Assembly: GCA_023014485.1 (NCBI GenBank)
Contig: JAJOZX010005785.1
Coordinates: forward strand, 245,589-309,588
From: Bathynomus jamesi
Lineage: Eukaryota; Arthropoda; Malacostraca; Isopoda; Cirolanidae
Length of the DNA stretch: 64,000 bases
Reading direction: 5' to 3'
Part shown: piece by piece, positions 12,601 to 23,255 of the stretch
Layout: the number at the start of each line of letters is the position of its first letter
Numbering within the stretch: the first letter of the stretch is position 1
Made by a program: the position numbers and the translations under genes
The notes under the pieces: generated by a model
Told to the model about the DNA's origin: nothing
What the model saw: the letters and a program-made list of their open reading frames with translations, nothing else
Databases searched by the model: none

Positions 12601-13155
12601 TCTCTATAAATCACTTTAAAATAAAGTTTTATAATATTCCGATCATATTAAAAAACTCTCCGATCAACTGAGCGACTAGGCCTACTACCTAAGAAGACAA
12701 GTGTTAACACACTGTTCTAATGACTCACAGAAAGAAATTCCTTCACACCAAAACCCTCCCCCACAACCCTCCCCAAACCCTCCCCCACAACATTCAGTGT
12801 AGTCTCAACATGACTCAGTTACTCTAAATTGTGTTAACTTCAGCTCTCTTGTGGCAGCTGAAGATATTAAGCATATGAAAAGGCATTTTTACAAAACAAA
12901 TTCCTATCATTTAAGAATCTTAATCAATCTATTAGATAATTCTAAGATAAAATTTTATAATAGTTTGACAAACCTAAAATAGAAGCATTTTTTTCCTTTT
13001 TACACAAAATTGTGTTAAATTTAGCCCCCTGGTGGCAGCTGGAAATTTTAAACAAATGAACTCATATTTTGGCAGGCATATTTCGTCCACTAAATGCAAC
13101 TTTTAATCACTATTAGAACTTCATACTAGAAAAAAGTATTTTTCGCTCCACCCTA
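9661..13155 (-). mobile_element. Younger hAT-like transposon with open transposase frame
   Basis: A 3,495-bp element with inverted repeats of about 325 bp (9661-9983 and 12836-13155). They begin TAGGGTGGAGCG and differ at only a few positions. The flanks are a perfect 8-bp duplication, ATGACCAT, at 9653-9660 and 13156-13163, the length made by hAT transposases. Each terminal repeat carries two copies of a 37-39-bp motif around CAGCTGCCAC. It lies inside the older element 6989-13415. Confidence 0.93.
10167..12374 (-). CDS. Divergent hAT-like transposase, 735 aa, open
   Basis: Probably cuts and inserts its own element by a DDE/RNase H-like mechanism in the nucleus. The frame is uninterrupted for 735 codons, unlike every other transposase here. 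Visible features: a cysteine-rich stretch near residue 120 (CTCKCKEFRRCSC), an acidic linker near 205-225, KMSDRAGAA near 245, the acidic block FCDSTVVNTGS near 380, a CxxH motif (CLLHLNEL) near 411, an insertion with DGTTTGPRAF, SRWLTTANR near 508, and a C-terminal HTQAVERCV near 690 resembling the hAT ER region. Assignment to hAT rests on these motifs and the 8-bp target duplication; overall the protein is divergent. Expression and activity cannot be judged from sequence alone. Confidence 0.82.
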   Translation of the reverse strand: MKCAIFEVPCEMSDMQLPTYNCIMKDYLFTKHLVKEQMNNKEPSFFEIAEAVSKKVENIWKKASLPIVSHTRILQMMRVYHDKYRSLLKPYKSRKDQPKFKNQLEEFENSSKCTLFDICTCKCKEFRRCSCEKSKKVPPKEQDFLNDQRTRRIMVIGSIDIAHTRRLQAREHRKEMEKARLEYSQTTSAAITNTSNLQIETETSELQQLEEISEDNEEDTTSTQYVISEQQMREPLPSLAITCDRFKMSDRAGAAIASAVLADLKIVTPEDKGNIIDRSKLRRERQKQRKELQQIGEPKTMRGLYFDGRKDETMIQVQESDGSNHQRTKREEHISIISEPHSLYFAHVTPSSGKAKYICTALVNCLKERNADIGNIVAVFCDSTVVNTGSIGGTIRLLEEAFNKPLQWLICLLHLNELPLRHLFHRLDGTTTGPRAFSGEIGRALSDCEKLPIVNFKPIEIQEDMCEVDVDDISTDQKYLLEIHKAISSGTFSKSLSHKSPGNISHSRWLTTANRTLRLYASTENPSGNLQELATFIVRVYAPMWFQIKRKPLCQYGAKHMWHMIARSRYLREELRRVHDSVIQRNAYYANQENILIAMIADEREHVRQLGFRRIIKARACIQETDVIRYFKVPEINFYVKDYTDLIMWQDFQIAEPPITKGVSLDDIESCIKHGTTLHSELFQFPCHTQAVERCVKLVTDAAGSVCGPTNRDGWIRATLESRKKQPKFDTKANY

Positions 13156-13415
13156 ATGACCATATTATTGAACTGATTAGGCCTGAGTCTCCAGAATAGC
13201 GTGGTAAAGTAATGAAACTACATTTGTAGGCAACCTGGGACCTCAAGCGTAAATTGAGTTCTTTACTAATTATGACAATAATTTTGGGTGGGGTGGCACT
13301 CCTCTAATATTTCAAATTAACTCAAATTTCTGTGGTGGCCTTTCCTTAACAGTATTAACAATATTAAAGGGTAAGACATTATAATTTAAAAAAAAAATTT
13401 TTTTGGACCAGTCTA

Positions 13416-13452
13416 ATATATATACTGTATATATATATATATATATATATAC

Positions 13453-13488
<36 letters not shown>

Positions 13489-13521
13489 CAAACTTAGAAT
13501 GGTCCCCTAAGAAACTTATAT
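13416..13521. repeat. TA/TG microsatellite
   Basis: (TA)n, (TG)n and (TA)n tracts at about 13416-13490, the right flank of the outer hAT-like element. Confidence 0.9.
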
Positions 13522-13891
13522 GTTAAACACAGACAGTGCATGGAACAAGGAACTCTTCTGGGAAATTACATCCACTTTAGTTCGAATAAGTAATGATAAA
13601 TGACAAATACTATAGTTTTTTCTTTTTTTTTCATGATGGAAAGCCCAACGTGGGTACCGGGTTACTCGCAAAGAGGCCCAAAATATAGCTTCCCTCACCA
13701 GCTATCCTATCTGCTTTGCAGATAGCTGGTGAGGGAAGCTATATTTTGGGCCCCTTTGCTCGGCCTCTTTGTCTGGGCTTTCCATCATGAAAAAGAAAAA
13801 CTGTAGTGTTTGTCATTTATCATTACTTATTCGAGCTATAGTGGATGTAATTTCCCAGAAGAGTTCCTTGTTCCATGCACGGTCTGACTTT

Positions 13892-13894
<3 letters not shown>
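13522..13894. repeat. Near-perfect palindrome, about 180-bp arms
   Basis: The left arm starts GTTAAACACAGACAGTGCAT and the right arm ends with its near complement. The arms meet near 13708 at GATAGCTGGTGAGGG, with almost no spacer. No transposase trace is visible. It could fold into one long hairpin. Confidence 0.9.

Positions 13895-13936
<42 letters not shown>
13895..13936. repeat. TA microsatellite
   Basis: Pure (TA)n between the palindrome and the next element. Confidence 0.95.
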
Positions 13937-13939
<3 letters not shown>

Positions 13940-14532
13940 GAGCGGATCCAGGGAGGGTAGTCTAGGGGGCACCAAACAGACATCATGCCGAGTATTTTGT
14001 TTGATCCACATTTTTTTATATAACATACGCTTCACCCAACATGCCGTGAGGTAGCAACAGAAAACAGGCTTCCTGTTCCTGTGCGTGAGCTGAAAGGTAT
14101 AAAAAAACTCACGCTCCCCTAAAGGGATGATCCACATTTAAGTTATATTATAATGTATACGTAGGCCCTAGTTTTCAATGGTGTGATAGTGACTGTTGCA
14201 CAAAGAAATATTTTTTTAAAGCCATAATAAAGAAAACATGAAAATAATATGATTACAAATAAAATATCAAATTCTGTGCATTTCATTTCAGTTGTGATCA
14301 TGTAATACTTACAGTATTATGCAATACTTACTGTAATACTTACAGTATACAGTATACAGTATTTCTGTATTATAATAAACATTTCACAAGTAATGCATAT
14401 TATATACACCTAATTACAGTATCTTTATCTGGGGGTCACTTGTCGGACAAAACGTTCACAAGTTCATTCGTCCTTTGGGGATCTATCCTATCGGGGGAAC
14501 GTGCTCCCTATGCCCCCCTGGATCCGCCCATG
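13937..14532. mobile_element. Short non-autonomous inverted-repeat element
   Basis: The ends pair imperfectly: CAGGAGCGGATCCAGGGAGG on the left against the complement of CATGGGCGGATCCAGGGGGG on the right. It is about 600 bp with no coding sequence, and sits between TA-rich tracts. The family is not identified. Confidence 0.6.
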
Positions 14533-14782
14533 TGTATATATACTGTATATATTTTGGGTTACCTTTCTTATTTACAGTTAAATCACACAGACATAATAGA
14601 CAATAACAGATATGCAAGCGTTTCATTGTCATGAAAATGACGAAGAGAATGTGGCGGTAATTGAAGATGTTGAGCAGTGGTTGAAAAGGTTGCACACTGC
14701 ACAGTGATTAACGAGACTGCAGGTTTGGACAGAAGCTGGTCTCTTACGACAGGTTTCAATATATATATATATTAGTGGTGTA

Positions 14783-16079
14783 CAGTGATGTAGCGGATGT
14801 CATTTTTTTCACATCCGCGGATGCGGATGAGGATGTTTGATTTCAACATCCGCGGATGCGGATGCGGATGTCTACATTTTCGTTATTTTTTAGGATATAT
14901 TCGAGATTTGTTGTGTTTAACGTATATAATAAGTTATTATATAGAGAGCTGTAGCTATAATGTAGTATAATTGATTAATTGTACAATAATTGCTGTACTT
15001 TTCTCTGAACATATAAAATAATATCAAACATCTAACTAATATAGAAATCAATTAGTGAATTCGTCTGCAAATAAATTCGTTATATTTTGTTGAGTTTCAG
15101 CCACAATTAGAAACCATAATTGTGTTACCAGGATGCGGGACGTGAACCCAACTCAAATGCACCCCACCGTCCTCTTTCCCCAACCCCACCCTTATAGAAA
15201 GAGATCTTTAATTAGCTTGATAACTATTTATATTAAGTTTAAAGTTTTATTAGGCATATTTATAAATGAGTAATTAAAATAAAGTAAACTAAGATGTTCA
15301 TCGTTTAATGTTCAAACTTAATTATAGGAAGGTTATGCTTAAGGAACATTAACTTTTCTGCCTTTTCTGCTGCCAATCTGTTTCTCTTTTCATCATATAT
15401 TAATCCAGCACTGCTAAATAATCTCTCGCTTGGTACGTTTGTTGGAGGACAGGCTAAATGTTTCCTTGCAAGTTTACTCAAGTATGGATAGATATTCTGC
15501 GTATTTTTCCACCAACTAATAGGATTGTCACATGCAACCAGGCGTTTTTCTTGGTGATAGCTCTCGATCATTTTTACTACATCTTTTGACATCGCGTAGG
15601 TCTCGTCATTGCTGCTTGACTCAAGAAACTGAGAGACAGATTCTGTGATAGATTTGCTTGTTGAAGGTGTTGGTTCTGTCACTGAAACTTTTATTCTTTT
15701 CATGGGTGGCGAAGCGACAGATTCAAGAGATTGAAACTCTTCAACTGCTTTGCCAAGTGATGATTTAACTCGTTCTAATGTACTAGGTGAAAATAACTTA
15801 GCTTTGTAACGTGGATCTAAGTAGGTTGCAAGAGAGTAACTTCATACAAGAACAGCCTCTCGTCTTGTCGCTTGCATCACTTTTGCGCACAATGAACTAG
15901 TTCTATTAATATAGTAGAATTTGATAATTTCTGCTTATTAATGACGTTTTATCTCAACGGTCCACATCCGCACGACATCCGCAGTCCAAAGTGCGGATGC
16001 GGGCGCGGATGCGGATGCGAGAAAATGTGCGGATGTTCCGCGGATGCGGATGCGGATGCGGATGTGACCTACATCACTA
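14783..16079 (-). mobile_element. Nested hAT element, internally deleted
   Basis: Termini are CAGTGATGTAG on the left and CTACATCACTA on the right, flanked by a perfect 8-bp duplication GTGGTGTA at 14775-14782 and 16080-16087. Both ends carry clusters of GGATGCGGATG repeats (14814-14872 and 15958-16065), probably subterminal transposase-binding sites (inference). Only the C-terminal part of a transposase remains. Confidence 0.9.
15305..15845 (-). pseudogene. hAT transposase C-terminal region
   Basis: Holds the classic hAT C-terminal features on the minus strand. ATYLDPRYKAKLF lies near 15805-15840, before the 15305-15703 frame. NPISWWK near 15510 and then PPTNVPSERLFSSAG near 15420-15460 mark the hAT dimerisation domain, and the C-terminus is EKLMFLKHNLPII. 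The N-terminal BED finger and most of the catalytic core are missing, so the element depended on a partner in trans. The segment resembles ZBED-type hAT transposases. Confidence 0.88.
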
Positions 16080-16899
16080 GTGGTGTACCGATTCGTCGGC
16101 ATCGGCATCGGCCAAATTTAGCCGATTCTCTTACGATTATTTTAAATTTAAAAATTTTCATTACAACACAAAATCTATTTTATAGAAAATTGAACATACC
16201 AAAAATACTATTTATGATAATTTATACTCACTTCAAAGTGTAATTATATACAAATATTTTACACCAAAAAGGCAAGGCGTAATAAGTTAAGTTGCCCATA
16301 AATTTACATTTTCTCAAACTAATTAATCTCTAAATATTATGAACTATTATAATCTCCTCTATGTTAATAATAATTCTGTAAATTCTGTATGAAGTTGTAC
16401 GCTTTATAATTTATATATTAAACCATCTTATTATGTTTACTTTATTTTAAGCATTTTAATAATTTTATAAACCTAAATTGTATATCCATTTTTTTTTATT
16501 CAAGTTGACCACCAGGGACTCGAAATTTTAATGAAAAATTTTGTTGTTGTTTACATTGTTGAAGAAAGAAAATACCTTCAACATTGGGAAAAACCAATTA
16601 CTTTAAATAATAGTATTTAATTTATGAAACTAAAATAAAATTATTTTATTATATTATTGAGTAATAAAACTATTTAACATCATTTTAGCTACAGTATATG
16701 AGTAACAAATTTTGATAGCATATATTGAAATAAAAGCATTTTAACAAATTTGAAATGCAAAAATATGAAAATTGAAAGTTTTCGCATTAGATTAGTAAAA
16801 TTTAGGAAATTTATGAAGGGAATTGATTTTTTAAAATATAGGCAATTAATCGGCATCGGCACTGGTATCGACAGATTTTCATGGAATCGGTACATCACT

Positions 16900-17336
16900 T
16901 ATATATATATACCCGATCAGACATTTTTCTGCTTCTTTCTGAATTGTTCATTTTCACCAAGGTCAAGTTTTTCGCACCATCTTGGACCTACAGTTTAAAG
17001 TTGAATCGAAGCACGACCCACCAAAATTATATGAAATTATAAAGTCCTTGCTCGGACTCGGTTTCGAAAATCAAATTATGTTACTGAATAGGAATACATC
17101 CGTACTTATGTAATGTCGCGTACTTACAGTATGAAGTTACTGCATAAACACTCTCATCATCACCATCATCACTCGGCGGATTTCAGCAATTTTGTTTAAA
17201 TTCTGTTCATAATGTTCTTAACTTCAGCACATTCACAAATTATATTTATATATTCTACATTTACCACGTTATTTACCTATAAATTACTGTGCTTAAGCTA
17301 TGGATAATTACAGGCAATCATAAAAATATGCGTGTT
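16900..17336. other. No recognisable gene
   Basis: Nothing recognised. It contains the left host flank of the Polinton. Confidence 0.4.
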
Positions 17337-17341
17337 CGTAC

Positions 17342-17415
17342 AGTAGTATGAACTCAAAATGTATGAGTGCAATGCAATTGCAATTGTTGCATAATGGTGC
17401 AAGAGTGCCACTTCC
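17342..17415 (+). repeat. Polinton left terminal inverted repeat
   Basis: Pairs with 34893-34966 over about 74 bp, sharing AAAATGTATGAGTGCA, CAATTGCAATTGTT and GCAAGAGTGCCA. Beyond this the two ends diverge. The sequence up to the polB poly(A) signal at 17606 is non-coding. Confidence 0.9.
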
Positions 17416-17605
17416 ATTACTATTTTTCTTCTATGCGAGAGAATACACGTCTGAGCTGAAGGGTATACAGAGGTCAACTGAGTACGCAGGGATAGATGCC
17501 TGCTCAGGTTGCGGCATGATTCACGTCGCCGGTCTTACAGTGAGCGGAGCTTAGCTTTTTACTGTACACACACGCACGCAAAGTGAAACGCTAGTTGAAA
17601 CACGA

Positions 17606-17611
17606 TTTATT
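17606..17611 (-). promoter_or_regulatory. Candidate poly(A) signal of polB
   Basis: AATAAA on the minus strand, about 75 nt beyond the polymerase stop codon at 17687-17689. Confidence 0.5.
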
Positions 17612-20600
17612 TAATAAACGAAATATTCAGGGTGTATATATATATATTTACAAATACGTGCAATAATTAAGTTAGCAATAGACATATCAAAGATTATGGT
17701 ATCCAAAGGGTACGGTGTCATAGGTACCAGGCACCTGGTAGCGTTTCCTGTATGTGATACGGCCCACCTTTGTACCCCTAAGTTCCTTCACGGCCCCCAG
17801 CTTCTGCGCCCGAAAATTGTGGGTGCCTACAGTCAGTTGGGGCGGATGGTCACCCTCATCATCTTCCAAGCACACTAACTGCTTCAACGAATCAAAGTTA
17901 ACGACTCGCCGATTCGCTTGGTTAAGCGTGATACCCTTAGCCTTCACGATATACTTCGTATCACCCACTATCCTCACCAGTACCCCATAGGTTTTTGGAC
18001 CTGTTGACACAAACGAGTCGGCGTATGCGTTGTCTCCATACTCATCCTTGATCTCGTCAGTTAGCTCAACGAGGAACTCCCAAATAGCGGGCATGTATTC
18101 ACCCGTCCTCGCTGTGAATATCACGCTATCTGTATCGGCATGCAATACCCGTCGCCCAAGAGAATGCAATAGGCCCCAAAGTTTGATGCGGGCGTAGGCT
18201 GTTATGAAGCTGGCTACAGGAATGTTTGTAACCCGTGAGGTGTCTGTGGACAATTCAGTGTTGTTGTACTTTATTATGTAAGTATTACCTACATTCACAA
18301 TCTCCATGACCTCTTTATCGGGTGCGTTGGCGTAATCCCAAACTTCACTATAACTTTGTGCCAAATGAACGTTCCCTTTCCCGGTATTCTGTGCAAATTT
18401 TCCCCAAAGACTGTTTAGGCACAACTTTGCACTAAAGCGCTTGCCAGGGTTCTTTACAATTTGGGTACGACCAAGCTGTATACCTTCGTGGTCACGGTAA
18501 CGCTGAATATAAGACGTTTTTCATCTTCGGCATCAATACCTGGCGGATATCCTGACGCCTCAACCTTATCCTTCAAAAATTCGTTTATGTATGGTGTGAA
18601 AAGGTTGGGTAGCTTCTGAAACCTCCACACCTCATGTATCTTCATTATTATATACCCATGACGAACGGCTAGGGCCAGCTCAGGGCTTGTGTATACACTT
18701 CTGATCTTACGCTGGTGGGGTATATGGTTACATTCCCCGCTGTTCTCTTCTGCACACTTCACGCACAGGGGAAACATGAGTTTGCGATCTATAACGACGG
18801 GCAAGATAGGCATCCATAAATCGCGAGGGGGGAGCACTCTACGAAAGAGAGTTCAAAGTAGCGGTCATTCAAGTTGGCTGAAAACACCTCGATGGTTGGT
18901 ATGGCAGGACCCACCATTTTTTCAGGTGCACCTACGGGGTACAGATTGTTCTTCATCACGTAGGGATATAAAGAACAGAAGTCGTAGTAATGGAGCTTCA
19001 CACCCTCCGTAGGCGGAAAGTATAGCTTGAAGGGATTTGTACGCCCTCCGAACAAGCTATCACCGCATTTGAGAGGATCCTGTACCATTGAACGTTTGAT
19101 CGTGTTTATTTCTTCACGATACTTCTCATCGAGCTCCATTCAGGCATCATACTCATGCTCCCACAAAACTTTGTGAGTGAACTGGGAGCCTATAAGTTGA
19201 TCGCGGGAGCAGGTCCACGCAAGACAGTCGGCAGGAGCTCTACCCTGGATATCTCCTGCGATTCCACACTCAGGACGGGGCCATCCATGCCACCAGCAAC
19301 CGTTAAAGGAGTAAACAGTCTTCTCGCCAGTGGTACGGTTTTCACTTAGACTATCAACCCAAAAAATACGGCCATTAACCTTAATGGGTACTTCGCCCGT
19401 GTTGCGAGCGTGCTTTATGTATACACCTGTCTGCTGCTGTAGGTGTATGAGCCAATAAATAGCCTTGTGCCCATAACTGCGGGGATTGTTTCTGTGGATA
19501 ATGGCTAAGGTATTTTTAGGCATGAAGTTATTCTTGAACACCGTAAAACATAATGAGGCGATGGTGGTTGCGACTTGCAGCGGATCGCATTTGAAACGAC
19601 ATATGTAAATCCTTCTAAAGGCCAGGAAACATACTTTAAGTACGCGCACATCATTCACGCAATAACGCTCACATTCATCGGCTATATTATAAGGATTACA
19701 TTCATTAAAACTGTTGTAGTATCGGTCAAAATCTTCACGTTCATCTGTGCTCATACATTCATAATTAAAGTAATGTTTGGGTGGAGGTAGTCCCACGTAA
19801 TTTAATGTTTCGCTAGTGAGGAATGTGTAAGGGAAATAACCCTTTGAAACTTCAGCTGCTAAGCCCATCACCTTGGGTAGCTTTACTAATTTACACGGTG
19901 TGAATAATAAAGTGTCTTTAAACTGTACATTACCTCTTATTTGCATCTGTATTAATTTGTTGCCTCTTTTCAATGGATCACCTATAAATATCTCAGAGGA
20001 CTCGTGCTCAAGCAACTCCTTATAAAGGAACTGTGTGTCAAATTTTGCCCCGTCATTTTTTTTAACTTGTCCGCTAACTTGACAATATGGGACACAAATA
20101 GTTTCACAGGGCTATCGTGGACATTCGTTTTAAAGACGTTTGTCCGTTTACCACATTTGTGACACTCATCACACTCGATCTCCATACACTCATCGCAGAT
20201 AGTCTGGCTCACAAGTAAATGTGGAATAACCTCTTTGGTTTCAGCGTTCGTGTATGTTTCTATATCGTAGTACACAGTTATACAAGGGTTGTTTTTAGGC
20301 TTGGCGTCTTTCATACAACATACATGTTTTACCCCAACCGCCTTATATTTCTCATGGCATGTAAAACAGTGAATTTCATCACATTTATGGGTAAACTTTT
20401 CCCAATTATCCATCATGTGAAACATGCCACATTCACAGATTCTCATTTTCCTGCACGTGCCAATTGATATATGGAACTCAAACAGTTATTGTTGAAAAAT
20501 TTGCGTCTACACACATTACAATCCCTCTTCTCAGCTTCAACTACACGGCTTTCACATTTGGTGCTTTTACACTGCTCACATACCATGTGACATTCTTTAC

Positions 20601-21181
20601 AATGTTTCACTATATCATCCGCAAACTCGAGACACCCCTTACACAAATCATGATGTCATCCATATTTTCAACTTTTGTTATAACTCGCGTAAAGGCACCT
20701 TATATTACGGATGGGGAGATATGTTGTACCTGACAGTCCTAAAATAAGTAGGGGTCTTGTACGATCTCCCACACACCTTTAAAAACATACACAGTTCTAC
20801 GAAGATCATCCAGGCCAAATACAACTAAACGAACATTCATTTCCTGTTCTACCATTCTCAGCTCTTCAGGACCCATATTACAATCAAATTCAAGTTTACA
20901 GTCTACAGCTAGTTTCCGGGCACGCTCCACTACCGTAGGCAACCAAATTTTTGTGGTCTGTGTATTTAGTATAGTAAACATACGAGCTAAGACTACTGCT
21001 ATAAAGCCGCAACTACGATCGACGTTTATATGCCGTCTAAAAATAGCCTGAGAATTGAAGTTAAGAGTATAAGGTGTGGTACTATGACCCGCAACACGAA
21101 ATACACGGTCAATATTTACTATGAAGTTGTCTATATTGAAGACTATACTACTTTGAGAGGCCTGCATTATACGAACTAATA

Positions 21182-22576
21182 CAGTGCCCGCGAAAAGTAT
21201 CCGATCACTCAAGAAAATACAATATTTTCCCTTGATATTCAGAGTCACATAATTCACTTTCTATTTGTTCTAGCGACATCTGGTAACTTTGAGGTTGCTC
21301 GCTGATATGAGAGCTATCCAACGCATTCTCAAATTAGTGTTCTGGTAGCCTTCGTTGCGGGTGGCTGTGTCTCAAAGTTGTCAGATTTCACTGTTTGTGT
21401 AAATTTATTGATATTTTGTTATTTTTTACAGAAAGTGGTGTAAATAAAATTTATATATAATGTGTGCTAAAAAACAACTTAAGAGTGATTGTCGAGGTGC
21501 TATTGTTGCTTTGCATACATGTGGGAAATCACAGAGACAGATAGCTAAGGAATTAAACATATCCCAAAGTACCGTTAATTTATGGGTTTCACGGGCTAAG
21601 AACAATGCCGGCCTAACCACGCCAGTCCCTAAAAAACGATCTGGCAGACCGAGAAAAAAAATTCACGAACAGACAAACTTATGAAACGTTTAGTATTGAA
21701 AAACCCAACAATAACTGCGAAAGAAATAAAATTTAATAGGAATAATTTGTTATCTGGTGTTTCTGAACGAACTATCCAGGAGCGGCTCCAAAAAGAACTC
21801 GGATTACCATCTCGCCATGCTGCTAAGAAACCGTTCATTAATGAAAAAAATGCGTAGAAAACGTGTCGCATTTTGTAAAAAATATATTCATTGGACTGTT
21901 GATGACTGGAAGAAGGTTTTATTTAGTGATGAGTCGACATTTTTGACATTCAGAAGTTGTCCAAAAAAGGTTCGCCGGCCCATTGGCTCAAATAGGATGG
22001 ACCCTAAATACACCCTAAAGACAATGAAACACCCTCCAAGTGTGATGGTTTGGGGTTGTTTCGGTTACTATGGGCGTGGAAACCTATATTTTCTTCCGAA
22101 GAACACAACTATGAATGGTGCACGGTATTTAGCAATGCTACAGGATAAACTTCCAATGGCAATGGCAATCCAAAGGACAAAAACATACATGCATGATGGT
22201 GCACCATGTCACAGGGCCAAAATAGTGACAAAATGGATTACTGACAATAAATTTGATATTTTGGATTGGCCTGGTAATAGTCCAGATCTCAATCCGATAG
22301 AAAATATGTGGCTAATAATAAAAAATAAGGTTGAATGCCACGACACTGGCTCAGTCGAAAAATTACAAGAAGCCATCAAAAAGGTATGGTGCAAGGAAAT
22401 ATCAGTGGAAGTTTGTCAAAACTTGATTAAATCCATGCCAAAACGTCTAGAACAAGTCATCCAAACCAAAGGACAGATGACAAAATACTAATATAAGGTT
22501 AGTATACATTTAAACATTGTTTTTTATGTAAAAAATACAAATTTCCAGGGTGATCGGATACTTTTCGCGGGCACTG
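21182..22576 (+). mobile_element. Tc1-like DD34E transposon inside polB
   Basis: Inverted ends CAGTGCCCGCGAAAAGTATC start at 21182 and end at 22576, with TA duplicated at 21180-21181 and 22577-22578. It splits the polymerase reading frame. The polymerase sequence resumes in matching context on both sides, so the insertion is recent relative to the Polinton. Confidence 0.95.
21460..22491 (+). pseudogene. Tc1-type DD34E transposase (two frameshifts)
   Basis: A cut-and-paste transposase of about 340 codons. The N-terminal helix-turn-helix is visible at 21460-21684 (SQRQIAKELNISQSTVNLW), then the AT-hook-like GRPRKK. After a frameshift near 21660-21700 a second HTH segment reads SGVSERTIQERLQ. 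After another near 21800-21850 comes the catalytic domain. Catalytic residues are D in LFSDES (near 21930), D in MHDGAPCH (near 22195) and E in NPIENMW, with 34 residues between the last two. Only the two frameshifts prevent a full protein, so the copy is fairly young. Confidence 0.92.
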
Positions 22577-23255
22577 TATATACTCTACAGCTTCAGCCGC
22601 CAAACGCCTGAATGGTACTACTAACCAAAAATCATCTACATCACCGTCATCTGACCCGAATCCGAAGGACAGCCTCGTCCTGACTTCAAGCTCGTCGCGG
22701 TTCTGAAGGGCAAACTCTACAACACGCTCTACTACGCGCCGTAGTCCGTGTTCAATACCGTTGCTATACATGGATCTAGGATCAACCCTGACTATATACC
22801 GATTTCTAGTCAAGGCCGGGGTGGGGGGTGCGGTGCGCACCAACTCGAATGCTATACCATCCTCAACAGAACGGGGAGCTGCTGTGGAGGATGAATAAGG
22901 GGGTATATTGGCGGAAGGCGCTATTGTGTGGTTTGTTGCGTAAGACGTTGAAGGTTGGGGTTCTATTACTGGTGTTCTAACAACCCTGGAACGCTTTATA
23001 TCTGACGTGGAGGGTTCCTCATCACACCTCCTCTCTGAACTCTTTCGTGCTACAGTTGTCGCTGGTGAGGGCTCATCGGCGGGGATGGGTACTGTAGATG
23101 CACGGTCAACGGGCTCATCCGTGATATCGATGATGGGGTGCTGTACATCGTCGTCATACACGGTTCTGTGGAAGAAGAAAGCAAAATATAAGGAGCAGCA
23201 CTCGTTATTTGTAATATTTTATAAATGACCCACTTAGGGGTGTGACGTGTTAGAA

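Larger units (their letters stand above)
6989..13415 (-). mobile_element. hAT-like DNA transposon (outer, decayed)
   Basis: Termini are TAGATTGGTCCAA on the left and the complement of TAGACTGGTCCAA on the right. A further TGTCTTACCC match lies inside each end. Both flanks read ATATATAT, an 8-bp duplication that cannot be told apart from the host TA microsatellite. It carries one broken minus-strand transposase (7262-9476). A second hAT-like element (9661-13155) is inserted in it, so the outer element alone was about 2.9 kb. Confidence 0.8.
14774..16899. mobile_element. Outer hAT-type non-autonomous element
   Basis: The left end TAGTGGTGTACCGATTC is read across the nested insert; its first part is also the insert's duplication. 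The right end is the complement of TAAGTGATGTACCGATTC. Subterminal CGGCATCGGCATCGG is present near both ends. The flanks are TA repeats, so the duplication cannot be read. The interior is AT-rich with no transposase. A second hAT (14783-16079) sits 9 bp inside its left end. Confidence 0.7.
17687..23165 (-). pseudogene. Polinton protein-primed DNA polymerase B, main exon (broken)
   Basis: B-family polymerase that would replicate the element. Reading leftward: a low-complexity N-terminal region (22579-23165); a conserved Polinton N-terminal region (20739-21179); a Cys-rich segment with paired CxxC (20443-20646); exonuclease motif YYDIET near 20270; Exo III YCVNDVRVL near 19650; palm motif A DFCSLYPYVM near 18970; motif B LNSLWGKF near 18410; and motif C HADTDS near 18140. 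It begins at an acceptor (pyrimidine tract then CACAG) at 23166. A Tc1 element splits it at 21180. Frame breaks lie near 20740, 20650, 20440, 20000, 18830 and 18455, with an in-frame stop at 19140. Non-functional. Confidence 0.93.

Noticed and set aside
13769..14137. Frames with runs of Ile-Tyr (also at 30487, 32192, 36319 and 44079)
   Set aside because: The runs are translated (TA)n microsatellite. Only the non-repeat part of 30487-30756 was kept, as a predicted exon.
15941..16243. Cys/Gly-rich plus-strand frame
   Set aside because: It is the GGATGCGGATG subterminal repeat of a hAT element read as protein.
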